DNA from: Pseudoduganella dura
GTDB taxonomy: Bacteria; Pseudomonadota; Gammaproteobacteria; Burkholderiales; Burkholderiaceae_D
Direction of reading: 5' to 3'
NCBI RefSeq assembly: GCF_009727155.1
Contig: NZ_WNWM01000002.1
Location: 992,001 to 1,056,000, forward strand
DNA: 64,000 nt
Part shown: piece after piece, positions 9,324 to 20,145 of the stretch
Layout of the letters: every line of letters begins with the position of its first letter
How positions within the stretch are numbered: the stretch's first letter is position 1
The notes under the pieces: generated by a model
What the model saw: only the letters and a program-made list of their open reading frames with translations
Databases searched by the model: none
Told to the model about the DNA's origin: nothing
Position numbers and translations under genes: made by a program

Positions 9324-11378
9324 TCAGGCATCCGGCACGGTCTTGAGGTTTTCCAGCCACACCACCGATTCCGAATCGCTCGGTGCGCGCCAGTCGCCCC
9401 GCGGCGACAGCGATCCGCCCGAGCCCACCTTGGGCGCGTTCGGCACGCAGCTGCGCTTGAACTGGCTGGTCTGGAAGAAGCGGCGCAGGAAGATGCCGAG
9501 ATTATGCTTGATGTCCTTGAGGGCATACTGGTTGCGCACCACGTGCGCATCGTCCGGCCAGGCGCCGGTGGAACGGTCCTTCCACGCATGCAGCGCCAGG
9601 AAGGCCACCTTGCTTGGCGCGAAGCCGAAGCGCAGCGTGTAATACAGGTTGAAGTCCTGCAGTTCGTAGGGGCCGATCACGCTTTGCGTGCTCTGCGCCG
9701 GCGCGGTGTCATTTGCCTTGCCCGGCACCAGCTCGGGGCTGATCTCCGTGTCGACGACATCGATCAGCACCTGCGAATCGGCCTCGCCGAACTGGCGGCT
9801 CTCGGCCACCCAGCGCACCAGGTGCGAGATCAGCGTCTTGGGCACGCTGGCGTTCACGTTGTAGTGCGACATATGATCGCCCACGCCGTACGTGCACCAG
9901 CCCAGCGCCAGCTCGGACAGGTCGCCGGTGCCCACCACGATGCCGTTGTGGTGATTGGCCAGCCGGAACAGGTGGCTGGTGCGCTCGCCGGCCTGCACGT
10001 TCTCGAACGTGACATCGTATTCTTCCCTGCCCTCCGAGTACGGGTGGCCGATATCCTTCAGCATCTGGATGCAGCTCGGGCGGATGTCGATCTCGTGCGC
10101 CGTGGCGCCGACGAAGTCCATCAGTTTCCGCGCCTGGTCCAGCGTGCGCCTGCTGGTGGCGAAGCCGGGCATCGTGTAGGCGAGGATGTTCGTGCGCGGC
10201 AGTTGCAGGCGGTCCATCGCCTTGGCGCAGACCAGCAGCGCGTGCGTGGAATCCAGGCCGCCGGAGATGCCGATCACCACCTTCTTCATGCCGCTGGCGG
10301 ACAGCCGCTGCACGAGCGCCTGCACCTGGATGCTGTAGACCTCCATGCAGCGCTTGTCGCGCACGGCCGGGTTGGCCGGCACATACGGGTAACGGGCGAC
10401 CGCGCGCTGCAGCGGCAGAACGTCCTGCACCGGCAGCTCGATCGCGAATTTCACCACGCGGAAGGCCGCCACCTGCTGCGCATGGCGCCGCACCGAGTCG
10501 CCCCACGTGTTGGTGCGCATGCGGTCGCGCGACAGCCGCTCCAGGTCCACGTCCGCGAAGATCACGTGCGAATCGTCCTGGAAGCGCTCCGCCTCGGACA
10601 GCATCTCGCCGTTTTCATAGATCAGCGCCTGGCCGTCCCACGCCAGGTCGGTGGTGGACTCGCCCCGGCCGGCGGACGAATACAGGTACGCCGCCATGCA
10701 GCGAGCCGACTGCTGCCCCACCAGCTGGTGCCGGTAATCGGATTTGCCGACGACGATGTTCGAGGCCGACAGGTTCACCAGCACGGTGGCGCCGGCCAGC
10801 GCCGCATACGACGACGGCGGCACGGGTACCCACACATCCTCGCAGATTTCGGCGTGGAACCGCAGCAGCGGCACGTTCGCCGCCTGGAACAGCAAATCGG
10901 CGCCGAACGGTACGCGCTGGCCCAGCAGTTCGATCTCCGTCGACACCGCCTCGTCGGCCGGGCTGAACTGCCGCGCTTCGTAGAACTCGTTGTAGTTGGG
11001 CAGGTAGACCTTCGGCACCGCGCCCAGGATGCGCCCGTTCGACACCACCACCGCGCAGTTGAACAGCCGGTGATCGACGCGCAGCGGCATGCCGACGATC
11101 ATCGCCACCGGGATGCGGATCGACGCCTCGACGATCTTGTCCAGCGCCGCGTGCACCGTGTCGAGCAGCGCGCGCTGGTGGAACAGGTCGTCGCAGGTAT
11201 AGGCCGACAGGCCCAGTTCCGGGAACGCCACCAGCACGCCGCCCTTCGCCGCCACCCCCTCGGCCAGCGCGATCGTCTGGGCGGCATTGTAGAGCGGGTC
11301 CGCCACGCGGCAGCGCGGCACGCCGACCGCGACGCGGACGAAATCATGGGTGTACAGATTGTGGAAGGATTGCGGCAT
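9324..11378 (-). CDS. nadE: Glutamine-dependent NAD+ synthetase
   Basis: The 684-residue enzyme amidates deamido-NAD with glutamine nitrogen, the last step of NAD synthesis. The N-terminal nitrilase-fold glutaminase has [14 protein letters not shown] near residue 54 (catalytic Glu) and EICEDVWVP near 170 (nucleophilic Cys). The C-terminal synthetase has the ATP-pyrophosphatase loop GISGGLDST near residue 370. The length fits the long, glutamine-using form rather than the short ammonia-dependent one. It is followed directly by glnB, linking NAD synthesis with nitrogen sensing. Confidence 0.95.
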   Translation of the reverse strand: MPQSFHNLYTHDFVRVAVGVPRCRVADPLYNAAQTIALAEGVAAKGGVLVAFPELGLSAYTCDDLFHQRALLDTVHAALDKIVEASIRIPVAMIVGMPLRVDHRLFNCAVVVSNGRILGAVPKVYLPNYNEFYEARQFSPADEAVSTEIELLGQRVPFGADLLFQAANVPLLRFHAEICEDVWVPVPPSSYAALAGATVLVNLSASNIVVGKSDYRHQLVGQQSARCMAAYLYSSAGRGESTTDLAWDGQALIYENGEMLSEAERFQDDSHVIFADVDLERLSRDRMRTNTWGDSVRRHAQQVAAFRVVKFAIELPVQDVLPLQRAVARYPYVPANPAVRDKRCMEVYSIQVQALVQRLSASGMKKVVIGISGGLDSTHALLVCAKAMDRLQLPRTNILAYTMPGFATSRRTLDQARKLMDFVGATAHEIDIRPSCIQMLKDIGHPYSEGREEYDVTFENVQAGERTSHLFRLANHHNGIVVGTGDLSELALGWCTYGVGDHMSHYNVNASVPKTLISHLVRWVAESRQFGEADSQVLIDVVDTEISPELVPGKANDTAPAQSTQSVIGPYELQDFNLYYTLRFGFAPSKVAFLALHAWKDRSTGAWPDDAHVVRNQYALKDIKHNLGIFLRRFFQTSQFKRSCVPNAPKVGSGGSLSPRGDWRAPSDSESVVWLENLKTVPDA

Positions 11379-11489
11379 GGGGAAGGTTCTTCACGGGATT
11401 GGCGAAGATTTTAACATCGACCTTCCGCCGGCGTGATCCCTTCCGGGCGGGGCGCCGCCCCCGACCGCGGCGGCGCCGGCACCCCCGTG

Positions 11490-13661
11490 TCAGAACTTGA
11501 GCTCGAGATTGGCGCCCAGCCGCGCCGAACCCTGCGTGCAGCTCGTGCTCCGGCCCACGCCGGCCGCATCCTCGTAGCGCGAGTAGCCATAGGTATCCTC
11601 GCCCAGTGCATTGTTCAGCGAGACGCGCAGCTGCAGGCCGGGATTGAACTTGACCAGCCAGTACAGATCCAGGTCGCGGCGCTGGAACTGCCGCACGGTC
11701 TGCTCGTCCGACACGCGCACCGGGCCGCCCCGCCGGTACGCGAAGCTGGCGCCCAGCGTGTTTTTCGCGCCGCGGTAATCGATGCCCAGGTTCGCCGTCA
11801 GCGGCACCTGCTGGTCGAGGCGGTTGTCCGGGCCCGGCACCGTGTCGACCTGCGACCAGTTCCTGTTGACGCTGGCGCGCACGTCCACCGCCGGCGCGTC
11901 CTTCATCACCGCCTTGAGGGGAAACTTCAGTTCCACGTCCAGCGAGCGCACGGTCGCATTGCCATCGTTCAGCGGCTGGTTCAGCCACAGGCCGCGGCTG
12001 TCCCGGGCGAGCCGCAGGCGGATGTAGTCGCGGATGCGCCGCTGCGACGTGCCCACCGAGAATACCGCGCCCGGCGTCCAGAAATGTTCGTACGTCAGGT
12101 CGATGCCGTTCGCCAGTTCGGGGCGCAGGTCCGGGTTGCCGCTCCAATCCGGATTGAAGCGCGTGTTCTCGGCCGATTCGTTGCGGCGCGCCGTCAGCTG
12201 CTGGATCGTCGGCGCCTTGTACGTGCGTGTCAGCGCCATGCGCAACTGGCGGCCGCTCTTGTCCGGGAACTTGTACAGCGTCTGCGCCACGGGGCTTGGC
12301 ACGTGACTCTTCGACCGCGTGGCCTGCAGGCCGGTGCCTTCGCTGTCCGTGCGGATGGCTTCCCACCGCGCACCCAGGTAGATCGACCAGTCCTTCGTCA
12401 CGTTCCATTCGTCCTGCCCATAGGCGGCGTAGCGCAGCACACGCGGCCTGAAGCGCTCGGGGAAGACATCCGGCGCCGCGCCGGCGAATTCTTCCACGCG
12501 CAACACGTCCTCGGTGGTCTGCTGCCGGTTGACTTCCCAGCCGGCCGACAGCGCATGGCCTTCCCCCATCGCGCGCGAGTACTTGCCGGTGCTGCTCCAT
12601 GTGCCGTGGCGGGCCCGCGTATCGACGTCGCGCAGCCGCGTGACGGCATCGTCGGCGGTGCTCCAGTCCGTCGCCGAATCGCCATGCGTGCGCCCTTGCG
12701 ACGTGCTCACCTTCGCATCGAGCTTGCCGCCGGCCAGCCTGGCCACCCAGTTCGCCTCGAGGCCGAAGAAGCGCGACCGGTCGCTGTTGCGGCTGGTCGA
12801 ATCGGCATAGTCGATCGTGGCGAAACGGCCGATCCGGTTCGTGTACGCGGTGGCGTAGTCGCTCTTCGCGCGCCCCACCTGCACGAAGCCGTTGACGTTG
12901 AGCTGCTCGTCGCCGGGCAGCTTCCACGAGAGGCGCGGCTGCACGCCGAAAAAGGTGTTGCCGGCCGCTGCCCTGCGGTTCCAGTCGCGCAGTTGCGACA
13001 AGGTACCCTGCGGCGTGGTGAAGTCGTCGGTGCCGCCGCTCGGCGTATCGCGCAGCGAACGGCCGATCACCGAATTCAGGTACCACGACAGGTTGCCGGC
13101 GCGGTCGGCCAGCGTGCCGAGCAGCATTGCATCCTTCTGCTCGTCGGCATGCGATACGTTTACCCGCAGGTCGCGCTGCGTCTTCGCCACCACTTTCTTC
13201 AGCACCACATTGACCGTGCCGGCAATGGCCTGCATCGAATACTCGGCGCTGGCGGCGCGGATCACCTCGATTTTCTCGATCTGTTCCGGCGGCAGGTTTT
13301 CCAGTGAAAAGCCCGGCGGCGGCCGTTCGCCATTGACCAGGAATTGCGTATAGCCGTTACCGAGCCCGCGCATGCGCACGCTGTTGCCGATCACGGTAAC
13401 GCCCGGCGCGCGTTTCAATATGTCGAACACATTGGTATCGCCGTATTTCATGATCTCCGCATTGGAAATGATCGTCTTGCTCGCGGTATCGTCACGGCGC
13501 GGATCATAATCTTCCGGGGTTCCGTTGACTTCCACCTTCGTTATCGGCCTCTCCTCGGCCGGCGGCGTGGCCGGCGCCGGCGCAGGCGCTGGCCGCGCCT
13601 CTTGCGCGAGCGCGGGAACACCGATCGCGGCTATTAATACGGGAGTCAGTCTCGATAACAT
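11490..13661 (-). CDS. TonB-dependent outer-membrane receptor
   Basis: The 723-residue protein has a signal peptide ending near ALAQEA, then a proline/alanine-rich linker. The plug domain (about residues 55-170) includes IEKIEVIRAASAEYSMQAIA and an RGLGNGYTQFLVNGE segment. A 22-strand barrel ends with the C-terminal aromatic F (LELKF). It imports an unknown ligand using TonB energy. I start it at the ATG at 13661; a TTG five codons upstream (13676) is also possible and neither has a clear ribosome-binding site. It stands alone, with no processing enzyme or regulator next to it. Confidence 0.88.
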   Translation of the reverse strand: MLSRLTPVLIAAIGVPALAQEARPAPAPAPATPPAEERPITKVEVNGTPEDYDPRRDDTASKTIISNAEIMKYGDTNVFDILKRAPGVTVIGNSVRMRGLGNGYTQFLVNGERPPPGFSLENLPPEQIEKIEVIRAASAEYSMQAIAGTVNVVLKKVVAKTQRDLRVNVSHADEQKDAMLLGTLADRAGNLSWYLNSVIGRSLRDTPSGGTDDFTTPQGTLSQLRDWNRRAAAGNTFFGVQPRLSWKLPGDEQLNVNGFVQVGRAKSDYATAYTNRIGRFATIDYADSTSRNSDRSRFFGLEANWVARLAGGKLDAKVSTSQGRTHGDSATDWSTADDAVTRLRDVDTRARHGTWSSTGKYSRAMGEGHALSAGWEVNRQQTTEDVLRVEEFAGAAPDVFPERFRPRVLRYAAYGQDEWNVTKDWSIYLGARWEAIRTDSEGTGLQATRSKSHVPSPVAQTLYKFPDKSGRQLRMALTRTYKAPTIQQLTARRNESAENTRFNPDWSGNPDLRPELANGIDLTYEHFWTPGAVFSVGTSQRRIRDYIRLRLARDSRGLWLNQPLNDGNATVRSLDVELKFPLKAVMKDAPAVDVRASVNRNWSQVDTVPGPDNRLDQQVPLTANLGIDYRGAKNTLGASFAYRRGGPVRVSDEQTVRQFQRRDLDLYWLVKFNPGLQLRVSLNNALGEDTYGYSRYEDAAGVGRSTSCTQGSARLGANLELKF

Positions 13662-13876
13662 TTTTATTGGCGACAATTAAAGTCCGACGATTATGCCGGG
13701 GCGCCAGGAAAATAATCATTGAGATAAAAATAATCACCAGCCTGATTGGCGAGATATTAATGACGCCGGCTCCCGCCGGCACCGCTCATTCAAACAGCGG
13801 CCGGATGGATTATTCCGCTGCCGGCCATGGCGGCACGCGGCCGGCGCCACGCGCCGAACTCCCGTACAATGTTCCG

Positions 13877-15019
13877 ATGAGCTTTCGAACCGCCGTCCTT
13901 ACTTCGCTGTCGCAGGCAGGCGAAGCCGCCTGGACCGCGCTGCTGGCCTGCCAGGAGCCGGGCCGCGCACCGAATCCCTTCCTGTCCTATGCCTTCCTGC
14001 ACGCCATGCATGAATCCGGCAGCGCCAGCGAGAAAACCGGCTGGCAGCCGCAATTCCTGGCGCTGTGGGACGGTACCGAGCTGGCCGCCGCGCTGCCTCT
14101 GTACGTCAAGTCCCATTCGTACGGCGAATATGTGTTCGACTGGGCCTGGGCCGATGCCTATCACCGCAACGGCGTGGAGTATTACCCCAAGCTGCTGTCG
14201 GCGATTCCGTTTACGCCGGTAACGGGTGCGCGGCTGATGGCGCGTGACGACAATGCGCGCGCCGCGCTGGTCGCGCTGCTGTGCGAACAGCAGGAGGCGG
14301 TGGGCGTGTCATCCACCCACGTGCTGTATCCGCCGCAGGCGCAGGCCGAGACGCTGCAGGGCGCCGGTTTCATGCTGCGCAGCGGCGTGCAGTTCCACTG
14401 GCTGAACGCGGGTTATGCGGACTTCGAGGCGTTCCTCGCCTCGCTGGAGCACAAGAAACGCAAGAACATCCGCGCCGAGCGGAGAAAAGTGCGCGAGGCC
14501 GGCGTGACGATGCGCCGCGTGCGCGGCGTGGACGCCACGGACGCGGACTGGCGTTTCTTCCACCGCTGCTACCGCAACACATACGCCGAGCACCGTTCGT
14601 CGCCGTACCTGAACCTCGACTTCTTCCAGCGCATCGGCGCCACGATGCCGGAAAATATCCTGCTGGTGATCGCCGAGCGCGATGGCGAGCCGATCGCCGC
14701 ATCGCTGCTGATCCATACCGCGGACACGCTGTATGGCCGCTATTGGGGCGCGCTGGAGCACGTGCCCTGCCTGCATTTCGAGACCGCGTATTACCAGCCG
14801 CTGGAATTCTGCATCGAGCAGGGCATCGCCACCTTCGAGGGCGGCGCACAGGGCGAGCACAAGATGGCGCGCGGCTTCCTGCCCACGCGCACCTGGTCCG
14901 CGCACTGGCTGGCGCATCCGGCGTTCGCCGATGCGGTGGAACGTTTCCTGGAGCGGGAAAGCGGCGGGATCGATGCTTACATGGATGAGCTGAACGAGCG
15001 CAATCCGTTCAGGGAGTGA
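13877..15019 (+). CDS. FemAB-like / GNAT-fold acyltransferase (PF04339 type)
   Basis: The 380-residue protein belongs to the family labelled peptidoglycan biosynthesis/recognition (FemAB-like, DUF482). Typical blocks are NPFLSYAFLHAMHESGSAS near the start, YHRNGVEYYPKLLSAIPFTPV, LEHKKRKNIRAERRKV in the middle, and FEGGAQGEHKMARGF near the end. The last two are characteristic of this group. It is predicted to transfer an aminoacyl or acyl group, but the substrate is not established. The ATG at 13877 is the first internal start that precedes conserved sequence. No neighbour suggests a pathway. Confidence 0.85.
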   Translation: MSFRTAVLTSLSQAGEAAWTALLACQEPGRAPNPFLSYAFLHAMHESGSASEKTGWQPQFLALWDGTELAAALPLYVKSHSYGEYVFDWAWADAYHRNGVEYYPKLLSAIPFTPVTGARLMARDDNARAALVALLCEQQEAVGVSSTHVLYPPQAQAETLQGAGFMLRSGVQFHWLNAGYADFEAFLASLEHKKRKNIRAERRKVREAGVTMRRVRGVDATDADWRFFHRCYRNTYAEHRSSPYLNLDFFQRIGATMPENILLVIAERDGEPIAASLLIHTADTLYGRYWGALEHVPCLHFETAYYQPLEFCIEQGIATFEGGAQGEHKMARGFLPTRTWSAHWLAHPAFADAVERFLERESGGIDAYMDELNERNPFRE

Positions 15020-15085
15020 TGCCCGAAAACGGGCGTGCTTCCCCGCCGCGAGGCACGCGCGCACTGGCGCGGTGCCCTGCCGCGT

Positions 15086-15400
15086 TCAGCGCAGCGCGAC
15101 TTTGCTGTCGTCCTGGAGGTCGACGCCGCCGGGGCGGCCTTGCGGCGCGGGTTGCGCGGCGGCTTGCCGGTTGCGTTCCTTGTCCCCTGCCGATGGTTCC
15201 GGCCCGGAGCCATGCCGTGCTTCCGCTTCCCGCCTCGCCTCCTTGCCGTCGCCCGTGGCTTCCGCCACCGCGAGCACGAACAGCGATGGCGCACCGGCCA
15301 CCGCGGAGCCCAATGAACTGGCTGCCGCGGCGCCGGTAACGACCGGCAGCAGCGCCAGCGCGAGCAGCACGCGCAATGTTGATGCGAATTGGTGAGCCAT
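15086..15400 (-). CDS. Small secreted hypothetical protein
   Basis: A strong AGGAGG ribosome-binding site 5 bases before the ATG at 15400 supports this 104-residue gene. The product starts MAHQFASTLRVLLALALL, a clear Sec signal peptide with cleavage likely after the AAA near residue 27. The mature part contains a second hydrophobic run (APSLFVLAVAEA), then a strongly charged, low-complexity tail rich in G, K, E, R and Q. I do not recognise a family. It lies between the acyltransferase and the sugar operon. The composition suggests an exported protein; no function is proposed. Confidence 0.6.
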   Translation of the reverse strand: MAHQFASTLRVLLALALLPVVTGAAAASSLGSAVAGAPSLFVLAVAEATGDGKEARREAEARHGSGPEPSAGDKERNRQAAAQPAPQGRPGGVDLQDDSKVALR

Positions 15401-15553
15401 CGTACCCTCCTGTGCGGTGCGCAATGAAGCCATTTGCGATGCAAGAAAGGTGCCAGCTGCATCCGCCCGACGCGCCGCGCTGGCCGGCGGCCGCCGGGCG
15501 GCCCTGCCTCGCCGCGCGCCGCGCGCCGGGTCCGTGTCGCGGATCGGATCCCG

Positions 15554-16525
15554 TCAGGCGGCCAAGACTTCGGCGCCGCGCAGGAACCGCGTCACTTCCT
15601 CTTCCGTGGGCGGCTTGCAGCCTTCGCGCATGGCGTTCAGGCTGGCCGTGGCCACCGCGCGCCGGCCAGCCCGCTCCAGCGTGGCGGCATCGGCCTGCGC
15701 CAGCGCCGCCGGTGCCAGCAGGTTCGCCTGGGCCAGGCTTTGCACCAGCCCGGCCACGAAGCAGTCGCCGCAGCCCACCGTATCGATCACCGCCAGGCCG
15801 GCGGGCGTGCCCACGTTCACGGTGGCGCTGCGCGTGAGCAGCACCGCGCCCTCCGCGCCCAGCGTCAGCGCAACCAGGCAGGTATCCGGCGCCGCCAGCA
15901 GCAGGCGTGCCGCGTCGAGCGGCGCCAGTCCGTCGAAGCCCAGGTGCTGCAAGTCTTCCTCGCTGACCTTGACCAGGTGCGCCTGTGCCAGCACGCGCCG
16001 CACGCCGGCCGCGTAGCCGGCCAGGTCCGGGCAGGCCAGCGGCCGCATGTTCGCGTCGAGGGATATGAGCGCGCCGGCCGCCGCCGCCGCGGCGATGACC
16101 TGTTCGGTCTTCTGCAGGTCGGCCGGCAGCAGCGCCAGGCCGCCGGTGTGGAACAGGCGGGGCGTGGACGGAAGCAAGGCGCACGCCTGCTGCGGCGTGA
16201 TGTCGCGGTCGGCCACGCCCTCGCGGTGGAAGGCGTAGCTGGGACTCCCGCCGGTATCGAGCGTGACGATGGCGAGCGACGTGGGATGGCTGCTGCGCTG
16301 TGCGCTGGCCAGCGTGACGCCGGCATCGTCCAGCAGGCGGGCAAAGCCGTTGCCGAAGCTGTCGACGGACAGCGGATTCAGGTAAGTCACCGGCATCGCC
16401 TGGCGTGCGCAGGCGATGGTGAAATTGCATACCGAGCCGCCCAGCGCGGCGGCGAAGCGGCCGTCCGGCATTTCGATCATGTCGACCAGCGCTTCGCCAT
16501 ACGTTACGACTGCATTGACTGCCAT
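15554..16525 (-). CDS. PfkB-family sugar kinase (fructokinase-like)
   Basis: The 323-residue protein is a ribokinase-fold kinase. The N-terminal GEALVDMIE and the sugar-binding LGGSVCNFTIACAR are typical of fructokinases. The C-terminal signature DTVGCGDC (residues 248-255) includes the catalytic base Asp254. It should phosphorylate the sugar imported by the adjacent ABC transporter, most likely fructose. The ATG at 16525 lies inside the upstream ROK gene (22-base overlap) and follows GGAG. It is the last gene of the operon 21138-15554. Confidence 0.9.
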   Translation of the reverse strand: MAVNAVVTYGEALVDMIEMPDGRFAAALGGSVCNFTIACARQAMPVTYLNPLSVDSFGNGFARLLDDAGVTLASAQRSSHPTSLAIVTLDTGGSPSYAFHREGVADRDITPQQACALLPSTPRLFHTGGLALLPADLQKTEQVIAAAAAAGALISLDANMRPLACPDLAGYAAGVRRVLAQAHLVKVSEEDLQHLGFDGLAPLDAARLLLAAPDTCLVALTLGAEGAVLLTRSATVNVGTPAGLAVIDTVGCGDCFVAGLVQSLAQANLLAPAALAQADAATLERAGRRAVATASLNAMREGCKPPTEEEVTRFLRGAEVLAA

Positions 16526-17763
16526 TGGGTGTCTCCGGATTTCAGAATTTTCAGGAACAGCTCGCGGTCCGGCGCGAAGTTCGCGTGCAGCGGCAGCAGG
16601 GCCGCGCCGACGGCGCGCGCATCGGCGCCGATGGTGCCGCCGAGCAGGTTGGGCCGCTGGGTACCTTCCCAGCTGTAGCACGCCAGGGCGGCATGGACGG
16701 CGTCCAGCAGGCGCGCGAGCAGTTGCGCGTGGGCCGAGCTGTCGATCACCACGTCGTCCAGGTCCAGCAGGCAGTTGGCGCTGTGGATCGCCAGCGCGAT
16801 CGCGCGTGCCGCGTCGTCGAGCCAGGCCTCGGTATGAGGGAGCCAGGGTGCCTGCAGCGCGCGTTCGTCGAAGGTGGCGCCTACATCGAGGCCGGCGGCC
16901 GCGTACATCTGCTCCAGCCTGAACAGCGAGGCGGCGCTCAGCAGCTGGGCTGGCAGTGCGCGCATGTCGTGGGCGGCCACTTGCAGCGGCAACGAACCGA
17001 GGGCGCCGGCATTGCCGTGCGCGCCCGCATGCACGCTGCTGTTCAGTACCAGCCCGCCGCCGATGAACGTGCCGACGAAGACGTAAATGAAACTGCGCAC
17101 GCTGCGCCCGCGGCCGGCCACGAGTTCGGCCACGCAGGCGGCCATGGTGTCCTTGGCGAAGGCCACCGGCAGCGTCGTCATGGCCTGGATGCGGGCACGG
17201 ATGTCGATGCGGCCCCACTGGTCGGCCTGGCCGGGATCGCTGTTGAGCAGGGCCTGCCAGCCGCCCAGCCCCAGCGGTGCCGCCACGCCGATACCGGACA
17301 GGCGCGCCGCCCTGCCCGGCCCCAGCGTGGCCCGCATGGCGCGCAACTGGGTATCGATTTCCCCGAACAGCGTTTCCGGTTCCGGGTAGCGGTAGGCCAG
17401 GGAGGAACGCGCCCGCACCGCGCCGGCAAAGTCCACCAGCAGAACATCGACGCTGCGCCGGCCGACATTGATGCCGATGAAGAAGGCGCCGTCCGGGTCG
17501 AGCGCCATCGGCACCGAAGGCTGGCCCACCTTGCCGCGCACGGGCGCCAGCTTCTTCACCAGGCCCTCTTCATGCAGGCGGTTGATGATCAGCGAGACGG
17601 TCTGCGTGCTCAGGTTGGTCAGGCGGGCCAGGTCGGCCTTGGGCAGGCTGGCGTGCAGGCGGATCGCCTGCAGCACCACCCGCTCGTTGAACTGGCTCAT
17701 GCCGGTCTGGTTGGAGCCGCGCGGGCGCAGCCAGTCGCGTTCTTCTTCGTAATTCGTGCTCAT
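16504..17763 (-). CDS. ROK-family transcriptional repressor
   Basis: The 419-residue protein has an N-terminal winged helix (about residues 22-85), including LPKADLARLTNLSTQTVSLI as the recognition helix region. A ROK sugar-kinase-like domain follows (FFIGINVGRRSVDVLLVDF). The CxCGxxGC zinc motif of many ROK proteins is not seen, so it is a divergent member that may sense sugar without that motif. It probably represses this operon (FrcR/XylR/NagC type). Start chosen at ATG 17763, which overlaps the mutarotase stop by one base as TGATG, so translation is coupled. Confidence 0.9.
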   Translation of the reverse strand: MSTNYEEERDWLRPRGSNQTGMSQFNERVVLQAIRLHASLPKADLARLTNLSTQTVSLIINRLHEEGLVKKLAPVRGKVGQPSVPMALDPDGAFFIGINVGRRSVDVLLVDFAGAVRARSSLAYRYPEPETLFGEIDTQLRAMRATLGPGRAARLSGIGVAAPLGLGGWQALLNSDPGQADQWGRIDIRARIQAMTTLPVAFAKDTMAACVAELVAGRGRSVRSFIYVFVGTFIGGGLVLNSSVHAGAHGNAGALGSLPLQVAAHDMRALPAQLLSAASLFRLEQMYAAAGLDVGATFDERALQAPWLPHTEAWLDDAARAIALAIHSANCLLDLDDVVIDSSAHAQLLARLLDAVHAALACYSWEGTQRPNLLGGTIGADARAVGAALLPLHANFAPDRELFLKILKSGDTQWQSMQS

Positions 17764-18207
17764 CAGAGTCCCGTTGCCGTGTCGATCACGCCCTTGCGCA
17801 GCAGGATATTCGCATACGGCTGCATTTCGCCGGTCTGCACGATGGCGAAGGCATTGCGTACCCGGTCGTAGAAGGCGAAGCGTTCGACCGCTTCGCACCG
17901 TTCGTGACCGGCCCCGCCCATGTGGTCGCACAGGGCCAGCGCGCGCTCCTGCACCGCCGAGCGGTAGCCGCGCGGCTGGTCGGAGACGGCCATGAAGGCC
18001 ACCGGCCCCTCTTCCAGTTCCAGCGGCAATACCGACAGCACCGCCTTGCAGGCGCGCTCCAGGCCGATGCCAGGCAGCCGCAGCAACGGCTTGCCCCGGC
18101 CCAGCGTGGCGGCCGTGAAGTTGGCGTCGACGATGGCGATGGTGTCGCCATGGCCCATTTCCGCCAGTACCTTCAGCAGTTCCGGCGCCAGCAGCGGGTC
18201 GATCCCC

Positions 18208-18215
<8 letters not shown>
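17763..18215 (-). CDS. RbsD/FucU family sugar mutarotase
   Basis: The 150-residue protein starts MLKGIDPLLAPELLKVLAEM, which is the classic RbsD/FucU opening. It continues with MGHGDTIAIVDANF, containing the catalytic histidine, and ends in QPYANILLRKGVI, also typical. These enzymes interconvert ring forms or anomers of monosaccharides (ribose pyranose/furanose, fucose alpha/beta). The N-terminus is closer to FucU. Here it would present the imported sugar to the kinase in the right form. It overlaps the ABC ATPase gene by 8 bases and the ROK gene by 1. Confidence 0.9.
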
Positions 18216-19002
<787 letters not shown>

Positions 19003-19004
19003 GA

Positions 19005-20048
19005 TCAGCCTTTCTTGTGGGTCAGTTGGTCGGCGGCGACCGCGAGGATCACGAGGATGCCGGTGACCAGGATCTGGTAGACGGAAGGAACGCCCATCAG
19101 CGTGAGGCCGTTGCGGAACACGCCGACGATCATCACGCCGATGAACGTGCCGACGATCGAACCGCGCCCGCCGAACAGGCTGGTGCCGCCCAATACCACG
19201 GCGGTGATGCTGTCCAGGTTATCGGTCTGGCCGCCCTGCGGATCGCCCACGCCCATGCGGGCCACCGACAGCATGGCCGCGATACCGTAGCACAGGCCGG
19301 CCAGCATGTACACGCCGACCAGCACGCGGCCGGTGGCAATGCCGGTCAGGCGCGCCGCTTCCGGATTGTTGCCCACGGCGTAGACGTGGCGCCCCGGCGC
19401 GGTCTCGCGCAGGAACAGGTAGGTCAGCACGTAGAGGCCCAGCATCAGCACGGTGCCGTAGGTGATGCTGGTGCCGCCGAGGCGGAAGGTATTGCCGAAG
19501 AACGTCATCGCTTCCGGCAGGCCGGTCACGGTCTGCGCCTGCGAGTAGATCTGCGTGGCGGCGAAGGCGATATTCATCGTGCCCAGCGTGACGATGAACG
19601 GCGGCAGCTTGATCGAGGTGACCAGCGCGCCATTGAGGTAGCCGATGGCGATGCAGACCAGCATGCCGCACGGGATCGCCAGGTACGGCGACAGGCCGTA
19701 GTCGACGGCGAACTTGGTGGCGACCACGGAGCCGAGCGCCATCGCCATGCCGCACGACAGGTCGATGCCGGCGGTGAGGATGATCAGGGTCTGGCCGATG
19801 GCGATCACGCCCACCACCATCACCTGCTGCAGGATCAGCGAGAAATTCTGGCCGGTGAGGAAGCGGTCGGACTGCGTGGAGAAGAAGATGACGGCGGCCA
19901 GCAGCGCCATGACCGGCCCCAGCACGGTGGCCGGCGGCAGCAGTTCCTTCAGTCGCGCGGAGACGGCTTTACCGGCGTCACGGCGGGCGCCGTGCGTGGG
20001 TGCGGCCATGTTGGCGGCAGGTACGGCTGCCTTCAGATGGAGACTCAT
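19005..20048 (-). CDS. Sugar ABC transporter permease (FrcC/RbsC-like)
   Basis: The 347-residue inner-membrane protein has about ten hydrophobic segments and the conserved block QTLIILTAGIDLSCGMAMAL typical of RbsC/FrcC permeases. The later GTSLFGGRGSIVGTFIG segment is also diagnostic. I chose the ATG at 20048, preceded by AGGA. The N-terminal extension before the first helix is about 50 residues, a little long. It is separated from the binding-protein gene by 97 bases holding a perfect palindrome, and is 2 bases from the ATPase gene. Confidence 0.92.
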   Translation of the reverse strand: MSLHLKAAVPAANMAAPTHGARRDAGKAVSARLKELLPPATVLGPVMALLAAVIFFSTQSDRFLTGQNFSLILQQVMVVGVIAIGQTLIILTAGIDLSCGMAMALGSVVATKFAVDYGLSPYLAIPCGMLVCIAIGYLNGALVTSIKLPPFIVTLGTMNIAFAATQIYSQAQTVTGLPEAMTFFGNTFRLGGTSITYGTVLMLGLYVLTYLFLRETAPGRHVYAVGNNPEAARLTGIATGRVLVGVYMLAGLCYGIAAMLSVARMGVGDPQGGQTDNLDSITAVVLGGTSLFGGRGSIVGTFIGVMIVGVFRNGLTLMGVPSVYQILVTGILVILAVAADQLTHKKG

Positions 20049-20088
20049 GTTGTTCCTTTCGGTGACGATGACGAGATGGGGCCGGATG

Positions 20089-20108
20089 CGTCCCGGCATG
20101 CCGGGACG
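20089..20108. repeat. Perfect 20-bp palindrome between binding-protein and permease genes
   Basis: CGTCCCGGCATGCCGGGACG is perfectly self-complementary and would form an 8-bp stem with a CATG loop in the operon mRNA. It lies just after the binding-protein gene. Hairpins in this position in other binding-protein operons protect the upstream message and lower expression of downstream membrane components. That role is inference here; there is no T-tract. Confidence 0.6.
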
Positions 20109-20145
20109 GGGGCCATTGCCCTTGTTGGCTCCCTGGATTGCCTCG

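Noticed and set aside
13690..13745. Possible Fur-like AT-rich site upstream of the orphan TonB receptor
   Set aside because: Only scattered matches to the Fur consensus and no symmetric arms, unlike the perfect site at 54777-54795.
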